DNA of 64,000 nucleotides from an uncultured Bacilli bacterium (GTDB taxonomy: Bacteria > Bacillota_I > Bacilli_A > RF39 > UBA660), in the NCBI GenBank assembly GCA_934122395.1, contig CAKOWQ010000001.1, forward strand, positions 372,001 to 436,000, given 5' to 3'. Within the stretch, counting starts at the first letter, position 1, and each line of letters starts with the position of its first letter. Positions 43,552-51,422 of this stretch are shown piece by piece. Below the pieces are notes generated by a model. The model was not told the DNA's origin and searched no databases. It saw only the letters and a list, made by a program, of their open reading frames with translations. The translations under genes and the position numbers were made by a program.

Positions 43552-44148
43552 TTAGATATATTCTTTATAGTCTAAATACTTCCCTTCTTTTTGAAATACC
43601 AAATATAACTTATTATTAGTAACCTCTCCTAATAAGCTTCCTTTAGTAACATAATCATACATTTTTATATCTCCTACTGATACATTCCCATACCACACAT
43701 CTATTCCATTGATCTGTTGAATAATAATAGTATTACCATAATTCTCTTTTTCCCCTATAAAAACTACAATCCCACTTTCTAATATTGGAACCAAATAATT
43801 ATTACTTACTGTTAGTTCCACTCCATCTTTATATAAATTAGATTCACTGTATTTCAATTTTTCATTAAAAACTCTTTCATCTGTAGGAACAATATTATCA
43901 AATGGTAATATATCGCCAAAATATTTCTTATATAAATTATTTATATATGCGAAAGAAAAATGATCTTCATAAACAGTTTCACTTATTTTACTTTTTAAAT
44001 TAGGATTAATCTTTAGTACAATCAATAAACTAACAAAAATAATAAGACATATTAATACTTTAGTTATAAATTTATAAAGTGCTTTATTTTTGGTATTTTC
44101 TTTATTATTTTTTTTATTATAAAACTTACTGATACTATACTCTTCCAC
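43552..44148 (-). CDS. spoIVFA: SpoIVFA-like regulator with a degenerate LytM/M23 domain
   Basis: 198 residues: N-terminal cytoplasmic part, one membrane helix (about 25-45), a linker, and a C-terminal M23-like beta domain with NYGNTIIIQQ and GDYV-like YDYVTKGSLLGEV. The zinc residues of active M23 enzymes are absent (WYGNVS and KLYLVFQ in place of the Y-H and HLHF sites), as in SpoIVFA, which anchors and inhibits SpoIVFB. GTG start with GGGTGA upstream. It immediately precedes spoIVFB, the conserved order. Confidence 0.82.
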   Translation of the reverse strand: MEEYSISKFYNKKNNKENTKNKALYKFITKVLICLIIFVSLLIVLKINPNLKSKISETVYEDHFSFAYINNLYKKYFGDILPFDNIVPTDERVFNEKLKYSESNLYKDGVELTVSNNYLVPILESGIVVFIGEKENYGNTIIIQQINGIDVWYGNVSVGDIKMYDYVTKGSLLGEVTNNKLYLVFQKEGKYLDYKEYI

Positions 44149-44174
44149 TTAAATCACCCATTAAAAGTTATTAT

Positions 44175-44645
44175 TTAATAGTTGAATTTAGAACCTTTTT
44201 TAGTAATATTATAAAGAATCAATCCATATATTAAGTTTAATATTAATGAGTGTTCTATTTTATAAATATAGTTATTTAGGATAAAAGTATTATTAATTAA
44301 CGAATTAAATATGAAATAGATTCCATCATATAGTAAGATTACTAGAATTATTTTAATTACTATAATAAAGCAATTATTATTCATTTTATCTAGTAGCCTT
44401 ATGAATGAAATGACAATAAAAAATAGTATGAATGAAAATAACAAATTATTTATATATAATGTTCCATACACGCTAGAACTAATTAAATATAGTTTTAAAA
44501 AATCTTTATCTTCATAGAGAAAAATTAAACTCACAACAGTACACATAGGCATAAAATAAGTAATATTATTAAAATTATATAGTGTTATATTGGTAATTAA
44601 TCCATCTATTAATATTGAAATAAGTAATATTATTATCTTTTTCAT
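44175..44645 (-). CDS. mreD: Rod-shape protein MreD
   Basis: 156 residues, about five membrane helices and almost no soluble part, the usual size for MreD. Sequence similarity within this family is low, so identification rests mainly on position: the start overlaps the mreC stop (ATGA). It helps organise the elongation machinery. Next downstream is spoIVFA, the order of the Bacillus cluster without minC and minD. Confidence 0.75.
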   Translation of the reverse strand: MKKIIILLISILIDGLITNITLYNFNNITYFMPMCTVVSLIFLYEDKDFLKLYLISSSVYGTLYINNLLFSFILFFIVISFIRLLDKMNNNCFIIVIKIILVILLYDGIYFIFNSLINNTFILNNYIYKIEHSLILNLIYGLILYNITKKGSKFNY

Positions 44646-45382
44646 TGACTTCTCCTTACAAGAACAGATACAAATCTTATATTGTTTAAATCTCCTACAT
44701 GTTCTACTATAGCTTTTTTACTTAGTCCAAATTTATCACTTTCTATTTTTTTTACTTTGCCTATTATTATTCCTGCTGGATATATATCACTTAGTCCACT
44801 TGTCGTTATAACATCACCTATAGAAAATTTAAAATCGTTATCTATTCCTGATACAAACAATGTATTATCTTCATCTTGCTCTAGTATTTTATTAATACTA
44901 TTATCATTTTCTCCCCACAGTTTAATTGAAATTTTATTATTTTTGGAATTACTAGTAATTAATCTTACAATAGATGTAGTTAAACTAGTTTTCTCTATTA
45001 TTCCTACTAATCCATTACTATCTATTACTGCCATTTTTTCTTTTACATTATCCTTGCTTCCTCTATTTATTATGAGTTCACTATCCCAATATGAAACATT
45101 TCTATTTATTACAACAGCATTAATAGTATCAAACTCTGTTAAAGTACTATCAATATTTAATAAATCTTTCATTTCTTGTATTTCTTTTTCTAGTTCTTTT
45201 TCTCGATCTGATAAACACATTTCTTTATTGTTCGGTATAACATGTACTGGAAAATAGAATATATCTTTTAATATATATGAAACATTCCAATTATATTTAA
45301 CTGAAAAAAATAACGTAACAAATAAAGCTAAGCCTGTTAATATTATTAAAATAAATTGATATTTAATAGTTATTTTTTTCAT
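44642..45382 (-). CDS. mreC: Cell shape protein MreC
   Basis: 246 residues: membrane helix (8-30), a coiled coil (REKELEKEIQEMKDLL, about 60-76), then two beta-barrel domains with VINRNVSYWDSELIINRGSKDNV, IDSNGLVGII and the pattern GDVITTSGLSDIYPAGIIIG. MreC scaffolds the elongasome outside the membrane. No mreB lies between radC and mreC, where B. subtilis has it. AGGAGG precedes the ATG. Confidence 0.92.
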   Translation of the reverse strand: MKKITIKYQFILIILTGLALFVTLFFSVKYNWNVSYILKDIFYFPVHVIPNNKEMCLSDREKELEKEIQEMKDLLNIDSTLTEFDTINAVVINRNVSYWDSELIINRGSKDNVKEKMAVIDSNGLVGIIEKTSLTTSIVRLITSNSKNNKISIKLWGENDNSINKILEQDEDNTLFVSGIDNDFKFSIGDVITTSGLSDIYPAGIIIGKVKKIESDKFGLSKKAIVEHVGDLNNIRFVSVLVRRSQ

Positions 45383-45390
45383 ATTTCCTC

Positions 45391-46071
45391 CTATATCATG
45401 CCATGATCATTAAAACTATAATAGTCTTCATCTCCTATTATTATATGATCTAATACTGGTATACTTTGAATTCTTCCAGTCTCTACTAATGCTTTAGTAA
45501 ATATGATGTCATCTCGTGATGGTTTTACATCGCCACTAGGATGATTGTGCATACAAATTATACTTGATGCTGAAGTTAGGTATGCATATTTAAATACTTC
45601 TCGTGGATGAACAATACTTCTATTAACTGTACCCATAAATAATAATTTCCTTTCTATTAATTCATTCTTATTATTTAAATAAAGACAATAAAAGTATTCC
45701 TGTTTATTATTTTCAAATATTTCTTTATTATCTTTATATATATCAATTGCATTACTATATTTAACTTTCGTTTTATTTGCTTTTATATATATTCTTTTTC
45801 CTAATTCAATTGTTGCTATTATTTCTAATGCTTTTACTTTACCTATTCCTTTAATGGATAACAATTTATTTATAGTTATTTCTTTTAAATCACTCATTTC
45901 ATCTATTGAATTTAAAATATCCACAGCAAGTAATTTAACTGATTTATCCTTAGTACCTGTCTTTAGAACTATTGCTAATAATTCTTCATTTGATAAAGTA
46001 GATACTCCATAGGTTAAAAGTCGTTCTCTAGGACGTTCTTCTTTTTTTATATCTTTTATTAGATAACTCAT
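45391..46071 (-). CDS. radC: RadC-family JAB-domain protein
   Basis: 226 residues: an N-terminal helix-hairpin-helix (LLSIKGIGKVKALEI) and a JAB/MPN metallopeptidase-like domain with the complete metal motif HNHPSGDVKPSRDD. The biochemical role of RadC is not settled; it is not required for DNA repair as first named. The start at 46071 has AGGTGA upstream. Position before mreC is conserved in Bacilli. Confidence 0.93.
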   Translation of the reverse strand: MSYLIKDIKKEERPRERLLTYGVSTLSNEELLAIVLKTGTKDKSVKLLAVDILNSIDEMSDLKEITINKLLSIKGIGKVKALEIIATIELGKRIYIKANKTKVKYSNAIDIYKDNKEIFENNKQEYFYCLYLNNKNELIERKLLFMGTVNRSIVHPREVFKYAYLTSASSIICMHNHPSGDVKPSRDDIIFTKALVETGRIQSIPVLDHIIIGDEDYYSFNDHGMI

Positions 46072-46114
46072 AAATATCACCTAATATAATTATTATCTTA
46101 AACACTATTATTTC

Positions 46115-46564
46115 CTAGTTAGGCATTACCATTTCTTCATAACTAGACAGTATTACCTCATTAACTTTCATAATATCCTCATTATTTGTTGCATTATCCA
46201 GTAATATATCAAACTGTTCTAAATTACTCATAAATTCTATATTATTAATTACACTCTTCTTTATAGATACATCAATATTCTGCTCATTAAATACCTCTTT
46301 TAATTTTTCGGCATTTTTCTTTTTAGTACTGATACCTAGATAAACATAGTATTTATTATTTCTTTCAATTACCATGTAGCTATCAATATTTTTAACTTTT
46401 TTATTCATTTCTTCTTTTGAATTATAGACTCCTAATTGTAATAAATATGAGTTATATTCATTATCTAAATGTTGTTCTTTTTCATATTGTTTATAAAATG
46501 TAGTCCCTAGAAATAATCCTAATAAAATAGCTATTGTTACTCCTAGTAAAAACTTTTTGTTCAT
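46115..46564 (-). CDS. SPOR-domain membrane protein (SpoIIB-like by position)
   Basis: 149 residues: membrane helix (about 5-22), then a SPOR-type domain: LLQLGVYNSKEEMNKKVKN, YYVYLGISTKKKNAEKLKEVF, a beta-alpha pattern that binds denuded glycan at division septa. In B. subtilis the SPOR protein SpoIIB is encoded just before maf-radC-mreBCD; here the SPOR gene lies just before radC, with maf absent. This supports, but does not prove, that it is the SpoIIB equivalent. GGTGA before the ATG. Confidence 0.65.
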   Translation of the reverse strand: MNKKFLLGVTIAILLGLFLGTTFYKQYEKEQHLDNEYNSYLLQLGVYNSKEEMNKKVKNIDSYMVIERNNKYYVYLGISTKKKNAEKLKEVFNEQNIDVSIKKSVINNIEFMSNLEQFDILLDNATNNEDIMKVNEVILSSYEEMVMPN

Positions 46565-46628
46565 ATATTATCACCAGTATTATGATACAAAAAATGATAA
46601 TCGAAATGTGTCGAATAAAAAGGCAAAA

Positions 46629-46653
46629 TAAAAAAAGATCCGAAGATCTTTTA
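46629..46653 (-). terminator. Terminator of proS
   Basis: AAAAGATC/GATCTTTT stem closed by a UUCG tetraloop, T7 tail. Confidence 0.88.
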
Positions 46654-46654
46654 A

Positions 46655-48082
46655 TTAGTATTGTTTTCCAAAATAAATTTTAGTAACTGCTTTATCACCA
46701 CAGCAAACGCAAGGTCCATCTGGCGCTTCATCATCAATTATACAGCGTGATTTAATTCCTAATTCTTCCTTAATTTTATCTTCACATGCTTGGTTACCAC
46801 ACCAATTAACTTTGATAAATCCATTTTTATTAGTTGCAATGTCTTTCATTTCTTCATAATTATTTGCTGTATAAATCATACTGTTACGTCTTGATAATGC
46901 TCTATCATACATATCTTTTTGAATAGTTACTAGTAGTTCTTGTATTTTAGGTAGGACTTCAGTAGTACTAACTTGAATTTTTTCTAAGGTATCACGTCTT
47001 ACAAGTGTTACTACATTAGCTTCTAAATCTCTTTTACCTATTTCTAGCCTTATTGGGTATCCTTTTACTTCAGCTTCTGCAAATCTAAATCCTGGTGTTT
47101 TATCAGTATTATCTACTTTAACGGTTATGTCTTTTTCTCTTAATTGATTTGTAATACTATTAGTTAATTCTTCTATTCTAGGATCATTTCCGATAGGTAT
47201 AATAATTACTTGGGTTGGTGCGATATTAGGAGGTAATACTAATCCTCTATCATCGCCATGAGTCATTATTATGGCACCTATCATTCTAGTAGTACATCCC
47301 CATGATGTTTGATATGGTGTTTCTAATTTATTTTCTTTATTTAAGAATTGAATATTAAATGCTTTAGCAAAATGATTTCCAAAATAATGACTTGTACCAT
47401 TTTGTAATGCTACTCCGTTATACATCATTGCTTCAAGTGAGTATGTTTCTTCAGCACCTGCAAATTTTTCTTTATCAGTTTTTCTACCAACTATTACTGG
47501 AAGTGCTAGATAATTTCTTTGGAATTTTTCATATACTCCTAACATTTTTAAAGTTTCTTCTTTTGCCTCTTCGCTAGTTGCATGCATTGTATGGCCTTCT
47601 TGCCATAGTATTTCTCTACTTCTTAAGAAAGGTCTAGTTTCTTTTTCCCATCTAACAATAGTACACCATTGATTATAAAGTTTAGGTAAGTCACGATAAG
47701 ATTTAATTATTTTACTATAATGTTCACAAAATAAAACTTCACTAGTCGGTCTAACACACATTTTTTCATCTAGTTTTTCACTACCACCATGAGTAACCCA
47801 CGCTACTTCTGGAGCAAAACCTTCTACATGTTCTTTTTCAATATTTAGTAGACTTTCTGGTATAAACATAGGCATTTGTACATTTTCATGTCCTGTTTCT
47901 TTAAACATTTTATCTAGTACTTTTTGCATATTTTCCCATATAGCATATCCATATGGACGAATAATCATACTTCCTTTAACTGATGAATAATCCACTAGAT
48001 CAGCTTTTTTACATACATCTGTATACCATTTTCCAAAGTCTTCATCACGACTAGTTATTTCTTTTACTTGTTTGTCATTCAT
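46655..48082 (-). CDS. proS: Prolyl-tRNA synthetase (archaeal/eukaryotic-like, ProS3 type)
   Basis: Charges tRNA-Pro. 475 residues: class II motifs with FIPESLLNIEKEHVEGFAPE, PTSEVLFCEHY, RWEKETRPFLRSREILWQEGHT, WGCTTRMIGAIIMTHGDD, an anticodon-binding domain and the C-terminal zinc domain (WCGNQACEDK ... CVCCGDK, four Cys). It lacks the INS editing domain of the long bacterial form. This short type is common in Mollicutes and some Firmicutes. ATG at 48082 with GAAGGGAAG upstream. No T-box is seen upstream. Confidence 0.95.
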   Translation of the reverse strand: MNDKQVKEITSRDEDFGKWYTDVCKKADLVDYSSVKGSMIIRPYGYAIWENMQKVLDKMFKETGHENVQMPMFIPESLLNIEKEHVEGFAPEVAWVTHGGSEKLDEKMCVRPTSEVLFCEHYSKIIKSYRDLPKLYNQWCTIVRWEKETRPFLRSREILWQEGHTMHATSEEAKEETLKMLGVYEKFQRNYLALPVIVGRKTDKEKFAGAEETYSLEAMMYNGVALQNGTSHYFGNHFAKAFNIQFLNKENKLETPYQTSWGCTTRMIGAIIMTHGDDRGLVLPPNIAPTQVIIIPIGNDPRIEELTNSITNQLREKDITVKVDNTDKTPGFRFAEAEVKGYPIRLEIGKRDLEANVVTLVRRDTLEKIQVSTTEVLPKIQELLVTIQKDMYDRALSRRNSMIYTANNYEEMKDIATNKNGFIKVNWCGNQACEDKIKEELGIKSRCIIDDEAPDGPCVCCGDKAVTKIYFGKQY

Positions 48083-48133
48083 AATAAATCTTCCCTTCAA
48101 CATATTTCTTTTATATTATAAGGCATTTCTTAG

Positions 48134-48159
48134 TAAAAAAAAAGACTTTTTAGTCTTTA
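48134..48159 (-). terminator. Terminator of the zinc-ribbon gene
   Basis: AAAGACT/AGTCTTT stem with T9 tail. Confidence 0.85.
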
Positions 48160-48339
48160 TTAGTTAGCATTATTAGTTGAATTTCTTTTTTCTGCTTTTC
48201 TTTTATCACGACATGCTTTACATCTTTTTGGTTCATTAGTGAAACCTTTTTCAGCATAGAATTCTTGATCTCTTGCAGTAAAAGTAAATTCAGTACCACA
48301 ATCTAAACATTTGATTGTTTTATCTTTATACTCAGCCAT
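48160..48339 (-). CDS. Small zinc-ribbon protein
   Basis: 59 residues, MAEYKDKTIKCLDCGTEF through NEPKRCKACRDKRKAEKRN. Two CxxC knuckles (CLDC and CKAC) about 29 residues apart and the segment DQEFYAEKGF identify the short zinc-ribbon family found next to diverse genes in Firmicutes; many members are annotated as CxxC-x17-CxxC zinc-ribbon proteins. The function is not known, though the basic tail suggests RNA or ribosome binding. Strong AAGGAGG site. Own terminator. Confidence 0.85.
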   Translation of the reverse strand: MAEYKDKTIKCLDCGTEFTFTARDQEFYAEKGFTNEPKRCKACRDKRKAEKRNSTNNAN

Positions 48340-48365
48340 CTTTTTTCCCTCCTTAATTTAAAATA

Positions 48366-48641
48366 TTGGAACGTTCTAGAGACATTATTTTATCTTTTTT
48401 TAAATTAAGAGAGAATAATAGTCAAAATACAAGTTCAGTGAACTTCTTCACTTCAATAAGTGTAGCACACTACTATAAATTATGCAAGGAGTTTGACATT
48501 AATTACAAAGAAGTATTTTTGATAGAAGAAAAGAACTTTTATTGCAAAAGTCCTTTACCTCATTTCTATAATTTTACTACTGTCTACCTTATTGGTACTG
48601 GTAATAAAAAAAATAAGACACTTAATTCATCACTGAATTAA
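48366..48641 (+). CDS. Possible small plus-strand ORF or gene remnant
   Basis: Open frame of 91 codons, the only one of any promise on the plus strand. It begins at a TTG without a Shine-Dalgarno and reads ERSRDIILSFFKLREN ... HYYKLCKEF ... PLPHFYNFTTVYLIGTG. The stop lies within the stem of a minus-strand terminator, and a rho-independent plus-strand terminator follows 15 bases later, so a plus-strand transcript is likely. I do not recognise the protein; it may be the end of a decayed gene or an accidental frame over a small RNA. Confidence 0.3.
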   Translation: MERSRDIILSFFKLRENNSQNTSSVNFFTSISVAHYYKLCKEFDINYKEVFLIEEKNFYCKSPLPHFYNFTTVYLIGTGNKKNKTLNSSLN

Positions 48642-48646
48642 ATGTC
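48605..48646 (-). terminator. Terminator of the thioredoxin-CcdA gene
   Basis: Twelve-base stem GACATTTAATTC/GAATTAAGTGTC with one mismatch and a T-rich tail on the minus strand. Confidence 0.65.
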
Positions 48647-48655
48647 ACCGTATAT

Positions 48656-48698
48656 GAGGCAACATTCAACATGCGAAACTGAATGTTCCTCTTTTTTT
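48656..48698 (+). terminator. Plus-strand terminator
   Basis: GAGG + AACATTCA pairs with TGAATGTT + CCTC, followed by T7 on the plus strand. It must serve a plus-strand RNA from 48.3-48.65 kb. Confidence 0.75.
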
Positions 48699-48760
48699 AT
48701 TATATGTAAGGTTTCTTACTTACATACTACTAGTAACATAAATAATTATTCTTGTCAAAA

Positions 48761-49966
48761 CTAGAAATTAAACATTACCCACTCCGGTTTTAATATTAGA
48801 AGGATTCCTATTATAAGCATAATTAATCCTCCAATTAAGTGAGTATACTTTGTATACTTAGTAGTTACTCCTGTTACCTTTAAAGTAAACATTGCTACAT
48901 TAAATACAATTAAATCATCTAACATAAAGAAGAATATATAAATTAATATATAAAGACTAGACATTTCAGTACTTACTTCATTAAGTGCCAAAATATTAGT
49001 AAATAATACAGGTAATCCAGCTGAACATGCTAGTTCTACTACATTAACAGATATTGCTAATGCAATAACTCCTAGACTTGCTAATAAAAGACTTTTTTCA
49101 TGAGTGAATTTTTTTATTCTTTCAAATATTTTCTTTCTTTTTTTATCATCAACTACCTGGCAACCAGTATCTTTTTTTCTTTCTTTTAAATAACTTCTTA
49201 TATTTATTACGGCTCCTACTAAAGCTACCACTGCAATTACTATTTGAATCCACCTTATCTCTGTTACTCGCATAACGAAGTTAAGCCATGCAACCATAAA
49301 TAGCAAATAAACAGCAGCTGATGTTCCAATAAACAATGAACCTAAATACCACATTTTTTTCTTATCTTTCATTCCTAATAACATACTTATTAAGAATATT
49401 AGTACCCACATAGCACAAGGATTAAATCCATCAACAAGTCCTATAATTACTGCAATTAATGGTAAACTTACTTTTTTAGGATCTACTTTTCCCAGTACTG
49501 GTAAATCAACATGGTTATCTACTTCAACATTGCTTTTACTTATATACTCTTCAATGTTATCATCATTTATTTCACCTAGTTCTATTCCACTTACAATATC
49601 AACATAATCGCCTTCTTTGTAAGACTTAATGATATTTTCTATTTCTAATTTTGTTGAATTACTAAATCCAACACGATATTTACTACCTATTACCGTATAT
49701 GGTACATATGGTGTTTCTCCATCTATTAATTTTTGAACTTTGTCTAATAAAGCACTATTTTCTTTATTTTCAGTGACTTCATATAAATGTACTCTTACTG
49801 AACTGTCGCTTTTTTCAAGTTCAGATAAATAAGCTTTTTCTTCTTTGCAGTGAGGACAAGTAATAGAATAAAATAAATGAATATCAATAACTTTTTCTTC
49901 TGCTTTTACTCCTAATGGTAATAACAGAACTAAAAACATAAAAAATAATACTATTTTCTTTTTCAT
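48761..49966 (-). CDS. Secreted thioredoxin domain fused to a CcdA/DsbD membrane domain
   Basis: 401 residues: signal peptide (1-22), a thioredoxin/glutaredoxin-like domain with SITCPHCKEE (about 35), a linker, then six or more membrane helices of the CcdA/DsbD type with the redox cysteines in GFNPCAMWV and VELACSAGLP. It would pass reducing power from a cytosolic thioredoxin to outside targets. The domain order (extracytoplasmic thioredoxin first) is the reverse of the DsbD C-terminal arrangement. The cytosolic thioredoxin is encoded directly upstream. In B. subtilis CcdA with StoA keeps SpoVD reduced in sporulation; this protein could combine both roles. ATG at 49966 with AGGTGA upstream. 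Confidence 0.85.
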   Translation of the reverse strand: MKKKIVLFFMFLVLLLPLGVKAEEKVIDIHLFYSITCPHCKEEKAYLSELEKSDSSVRVHLYEVTENKENSALLDKVQKLIDGETPYVPYTVIGSKYRVGFSNSTKLEIENIIKSYKEGDYVDIVSGIELGEINDDNIEEYISKSNVEVDNHVDLPVLGKVDPKKVSLPLIAVIIGLVDGFNPCAMWVLIFLISMLLGMKDKKKMWYLGSLFIGTSAAVYLLFMVAWLNFVMRVTEIRWIQIVIAVVALVGAVINIRSYLKERKKDTGCQVVDDKKRKKIFERIKKFTHEKSLLLASLGVIALAISVNVVELACSAGLPVLFTNILALNEVSTEMSSLYILIYIFFFMLDDLIVFNVAMFTLKVTGVTTKYTKYTHLIGGLIMLIIGILLILKPEWVMFNF

Positions 49967-49975
49967 TTTGTTCAC

Positions 49976-50236
49976 CTACTCATACTTATTAATTATTTCT
50001 TCTATCTCTTTTACTGTTTTCTCACCATTTAATCTAGCTATTTCAATATCATCTTTATAGAAAATAGCTACTGGAAGTAATGTTCCAGGATTATACGTTT
50101 TTACTATATCTTCATCCATATCATAATCATAATTAATTATTTCAATATTTGGATATTCTTCTTCTATTTTTTTCCATACTTTGTGCATTGATAGACAACC
50201 ACCACACCACATGGCATTAATTCTTATTACTCTCAT
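49976..50236 (-). CDS. Small cytosolic thioredoxin-like protein
   Basis: 86 residues, no signal: MRVIRINAMWCGGCLSMHKVW, so the active site is WCGGC rather than WCGPC, and LLPVAIFYKD holds the cis-Pro loop (here LLP). Likely electron donor for the CcdA-like protein encoded 9 bases downstream; that partnership is inferred from position. Its start overlaps the stop of the cysteine desulfurase gene (TAATG). Confidence 0.8.
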   Translation of the reverse strand: MRVIRINAMWCGGCLSMHKVWKKIEEEYPNIEIINYDYDMDEDIVKTYNPGTLLPVAIFYKDDIEIARLNGEKTVKEIEEIINKYE

Positions 50237-51366
50237 TATTTACTCCTTAACATTAATCTATCTATTGTATCAATAAATTCTTTTAAGAATATATCTATTT
50301 CTTCTTCTTTAGTAACATACGAAATACTGATACGGATACTTGTTTCTGCTAACTCTTTGCTATTAGTTAATGAATATACCGCTTTAGAGTAGCTATTACT
50401 ACTAGCACATGCTGTTTGAGTTGATATATATATTTCTTTTACTTCTAAGGCATGAAGCATAGTCTCGGGCTTTACTCCTAAAACACTTAAATTTAATATA
50501 TATGGTAAGCACTTATCATTACTATTGATATGAATAGTTGAATATTTACCTAATTCATTTCTTAATTTGCTATTAAGTTTTTCTACATATTTATAATTAT
50601 CTTCTATATTTTGATATGCTAAGCGCATTGCTTTAGATAATGATGCGATTAGTGCTACTGCTGGAGTTCCACTTCTATATATAGTAGTACTTTTTCCACC
50701 ATGAATTAGTGGCATTAAATTAATCTTCTCTTTTTTTATAAGCCCACCTATTCCCTTTATTCCAAATATTTTATGAGCAGAAAAACTTGCTAAATCAATA
50801 TTTTCTAAGTTTACTTTTTTCTTACCAATTATTTGAGTCAAATCAGAGTGAAAGAAACATTTTGGATAATCTTTTAATATTTCACCAATTTCTTCAATTG
50901 GTTCAATTATTCCTATTTCACTATTTACTGCTGTTATTGAAACTAAAATTGTATCATCTCTTAATAGTTTTTTTAAATCATCTAAGTCTACTATACCATT
51001 TTCATCCGTTTTTACAAAGTCCACTTCAAATCCTAAAGTTTGTAGATAACTAAGTGGTCCATATATTGATGAGTGTTCAAAATTAGTAGTTATTATATGT
51101 TTGCCTCTATTTTGATATTGTAAGCAAATACCTTTAATAACTGTATTATTTGATTCACTTGCCCCACTTGTATAAATAATTTCTTTAGGATTAATATTCA
51201 ATATGTCTGCAATCTGTTTAGTAGCAGCATCTATTAAATCAGCTGACTTTCTCCCTAAAGTATGAAGTGAATTAGGGTTACCAATAAATTCTTTAGATAC
51301 TTTTACAAAAGTATCTAATACTTCATCATTTGTTGGAGTAGTAGCTGAATAGTCTAAATATATCAT
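50236..51366 (-). CDS. Cysteine desulfurase (NifS/IscS family)
   Basis: PLP enzyme releasing sulfur from cysteine. 376 residues: YLDYSATTP start, ASESNNTVIKG, HSDLTQ, SFSAHKIFGIKG with the PLP Lys (about 197), YRSGTPAV, and TACASSNSYSKAV with the catalytic Cys in the flexible loop (about 322). The short loop-Cys region (ACASSNSY) suggests a NifS/IscS-like role. No iscU or thiI is adjacent, so the partner (Fe-S clusters or tRNA thiolation) cannot be told. AAGGTGA precedes the ATG. It heads the operon with the thioredoxin and CcdA-like genes. Confidence 0.92.
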   Translation of the reverse strand: MIYLDYSATTPTNDEVLDTFVKVSKEFIGNPNSLHTLGRKSADLIDAATKQIADILNINPKEIIYTSGASESNNTVIKGICLQYQNRGKHIITTNFEHSSIYGPLSYLQTLGFEVDFVKTDENGIVDLDDLKKLLRDDTILVSITAVNSEIGIIEPIEEIGEILKDYPKCFFHSDLTQIIGKKKVNLENIDLASFSAHKIFGIKGIGGLIKKEKINLMPLIHGGKSTTIYRSGTPAVALIASLSKAMRLAYQNIEDNYKYVEKLNSKLRNELGKYSTIHINSNDKCLPYILNLSVLGVKPETMLHALEVKEIYISTQTACASSNSYSKAVYSLTNSKELAETSIRISISYVTKEEEIDIFLKEFIDTIDRLMLRSK

Positions 51367-51390
51367 AATATCACCTTCTAAAATTATAGC

Positions 51391-51417
51391 AAAAAAAAAG
51401 AGCGATGACTACTCTTT
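51391..51417 (-). terminator. Terminator of rpe
   Basis: AAAGAG/CTCTTT stem with T9 tail, end of the rlmN-to-rpe operon. Confidence 0.75.
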
Positions 51418-51422
51418 TACAT

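Larger units (their letters stand above)
48340..48760. other. Gap of about 420 bases without a convincing gene
   Basis: Contains a plus-strand open frame of 91 codons (48366-48641, TTG start, no ribosome-binding site), a strong plus-strand terminator, a minus-strand terminator for the CcdA gene, and a further TATGTAAG/CTTACATA inverted repeat at about 48702-48726. No match to tmRNA, RNase P, SRP or T-box RNA was recognised. Confidence 0.5.

Noticed and set aside
44682..45257. Plus-strand frame of 191 codons opposite mreC
   Set aside because: Entirely antisense to mreC, which has all family features; no start signal of its own.
48340..48760. T-box, tmRNA, RNase P RNA or SRP RNA in the gap
   Set aside because: None of the diagnostic conserved strings of these RNAs was found on either strand.
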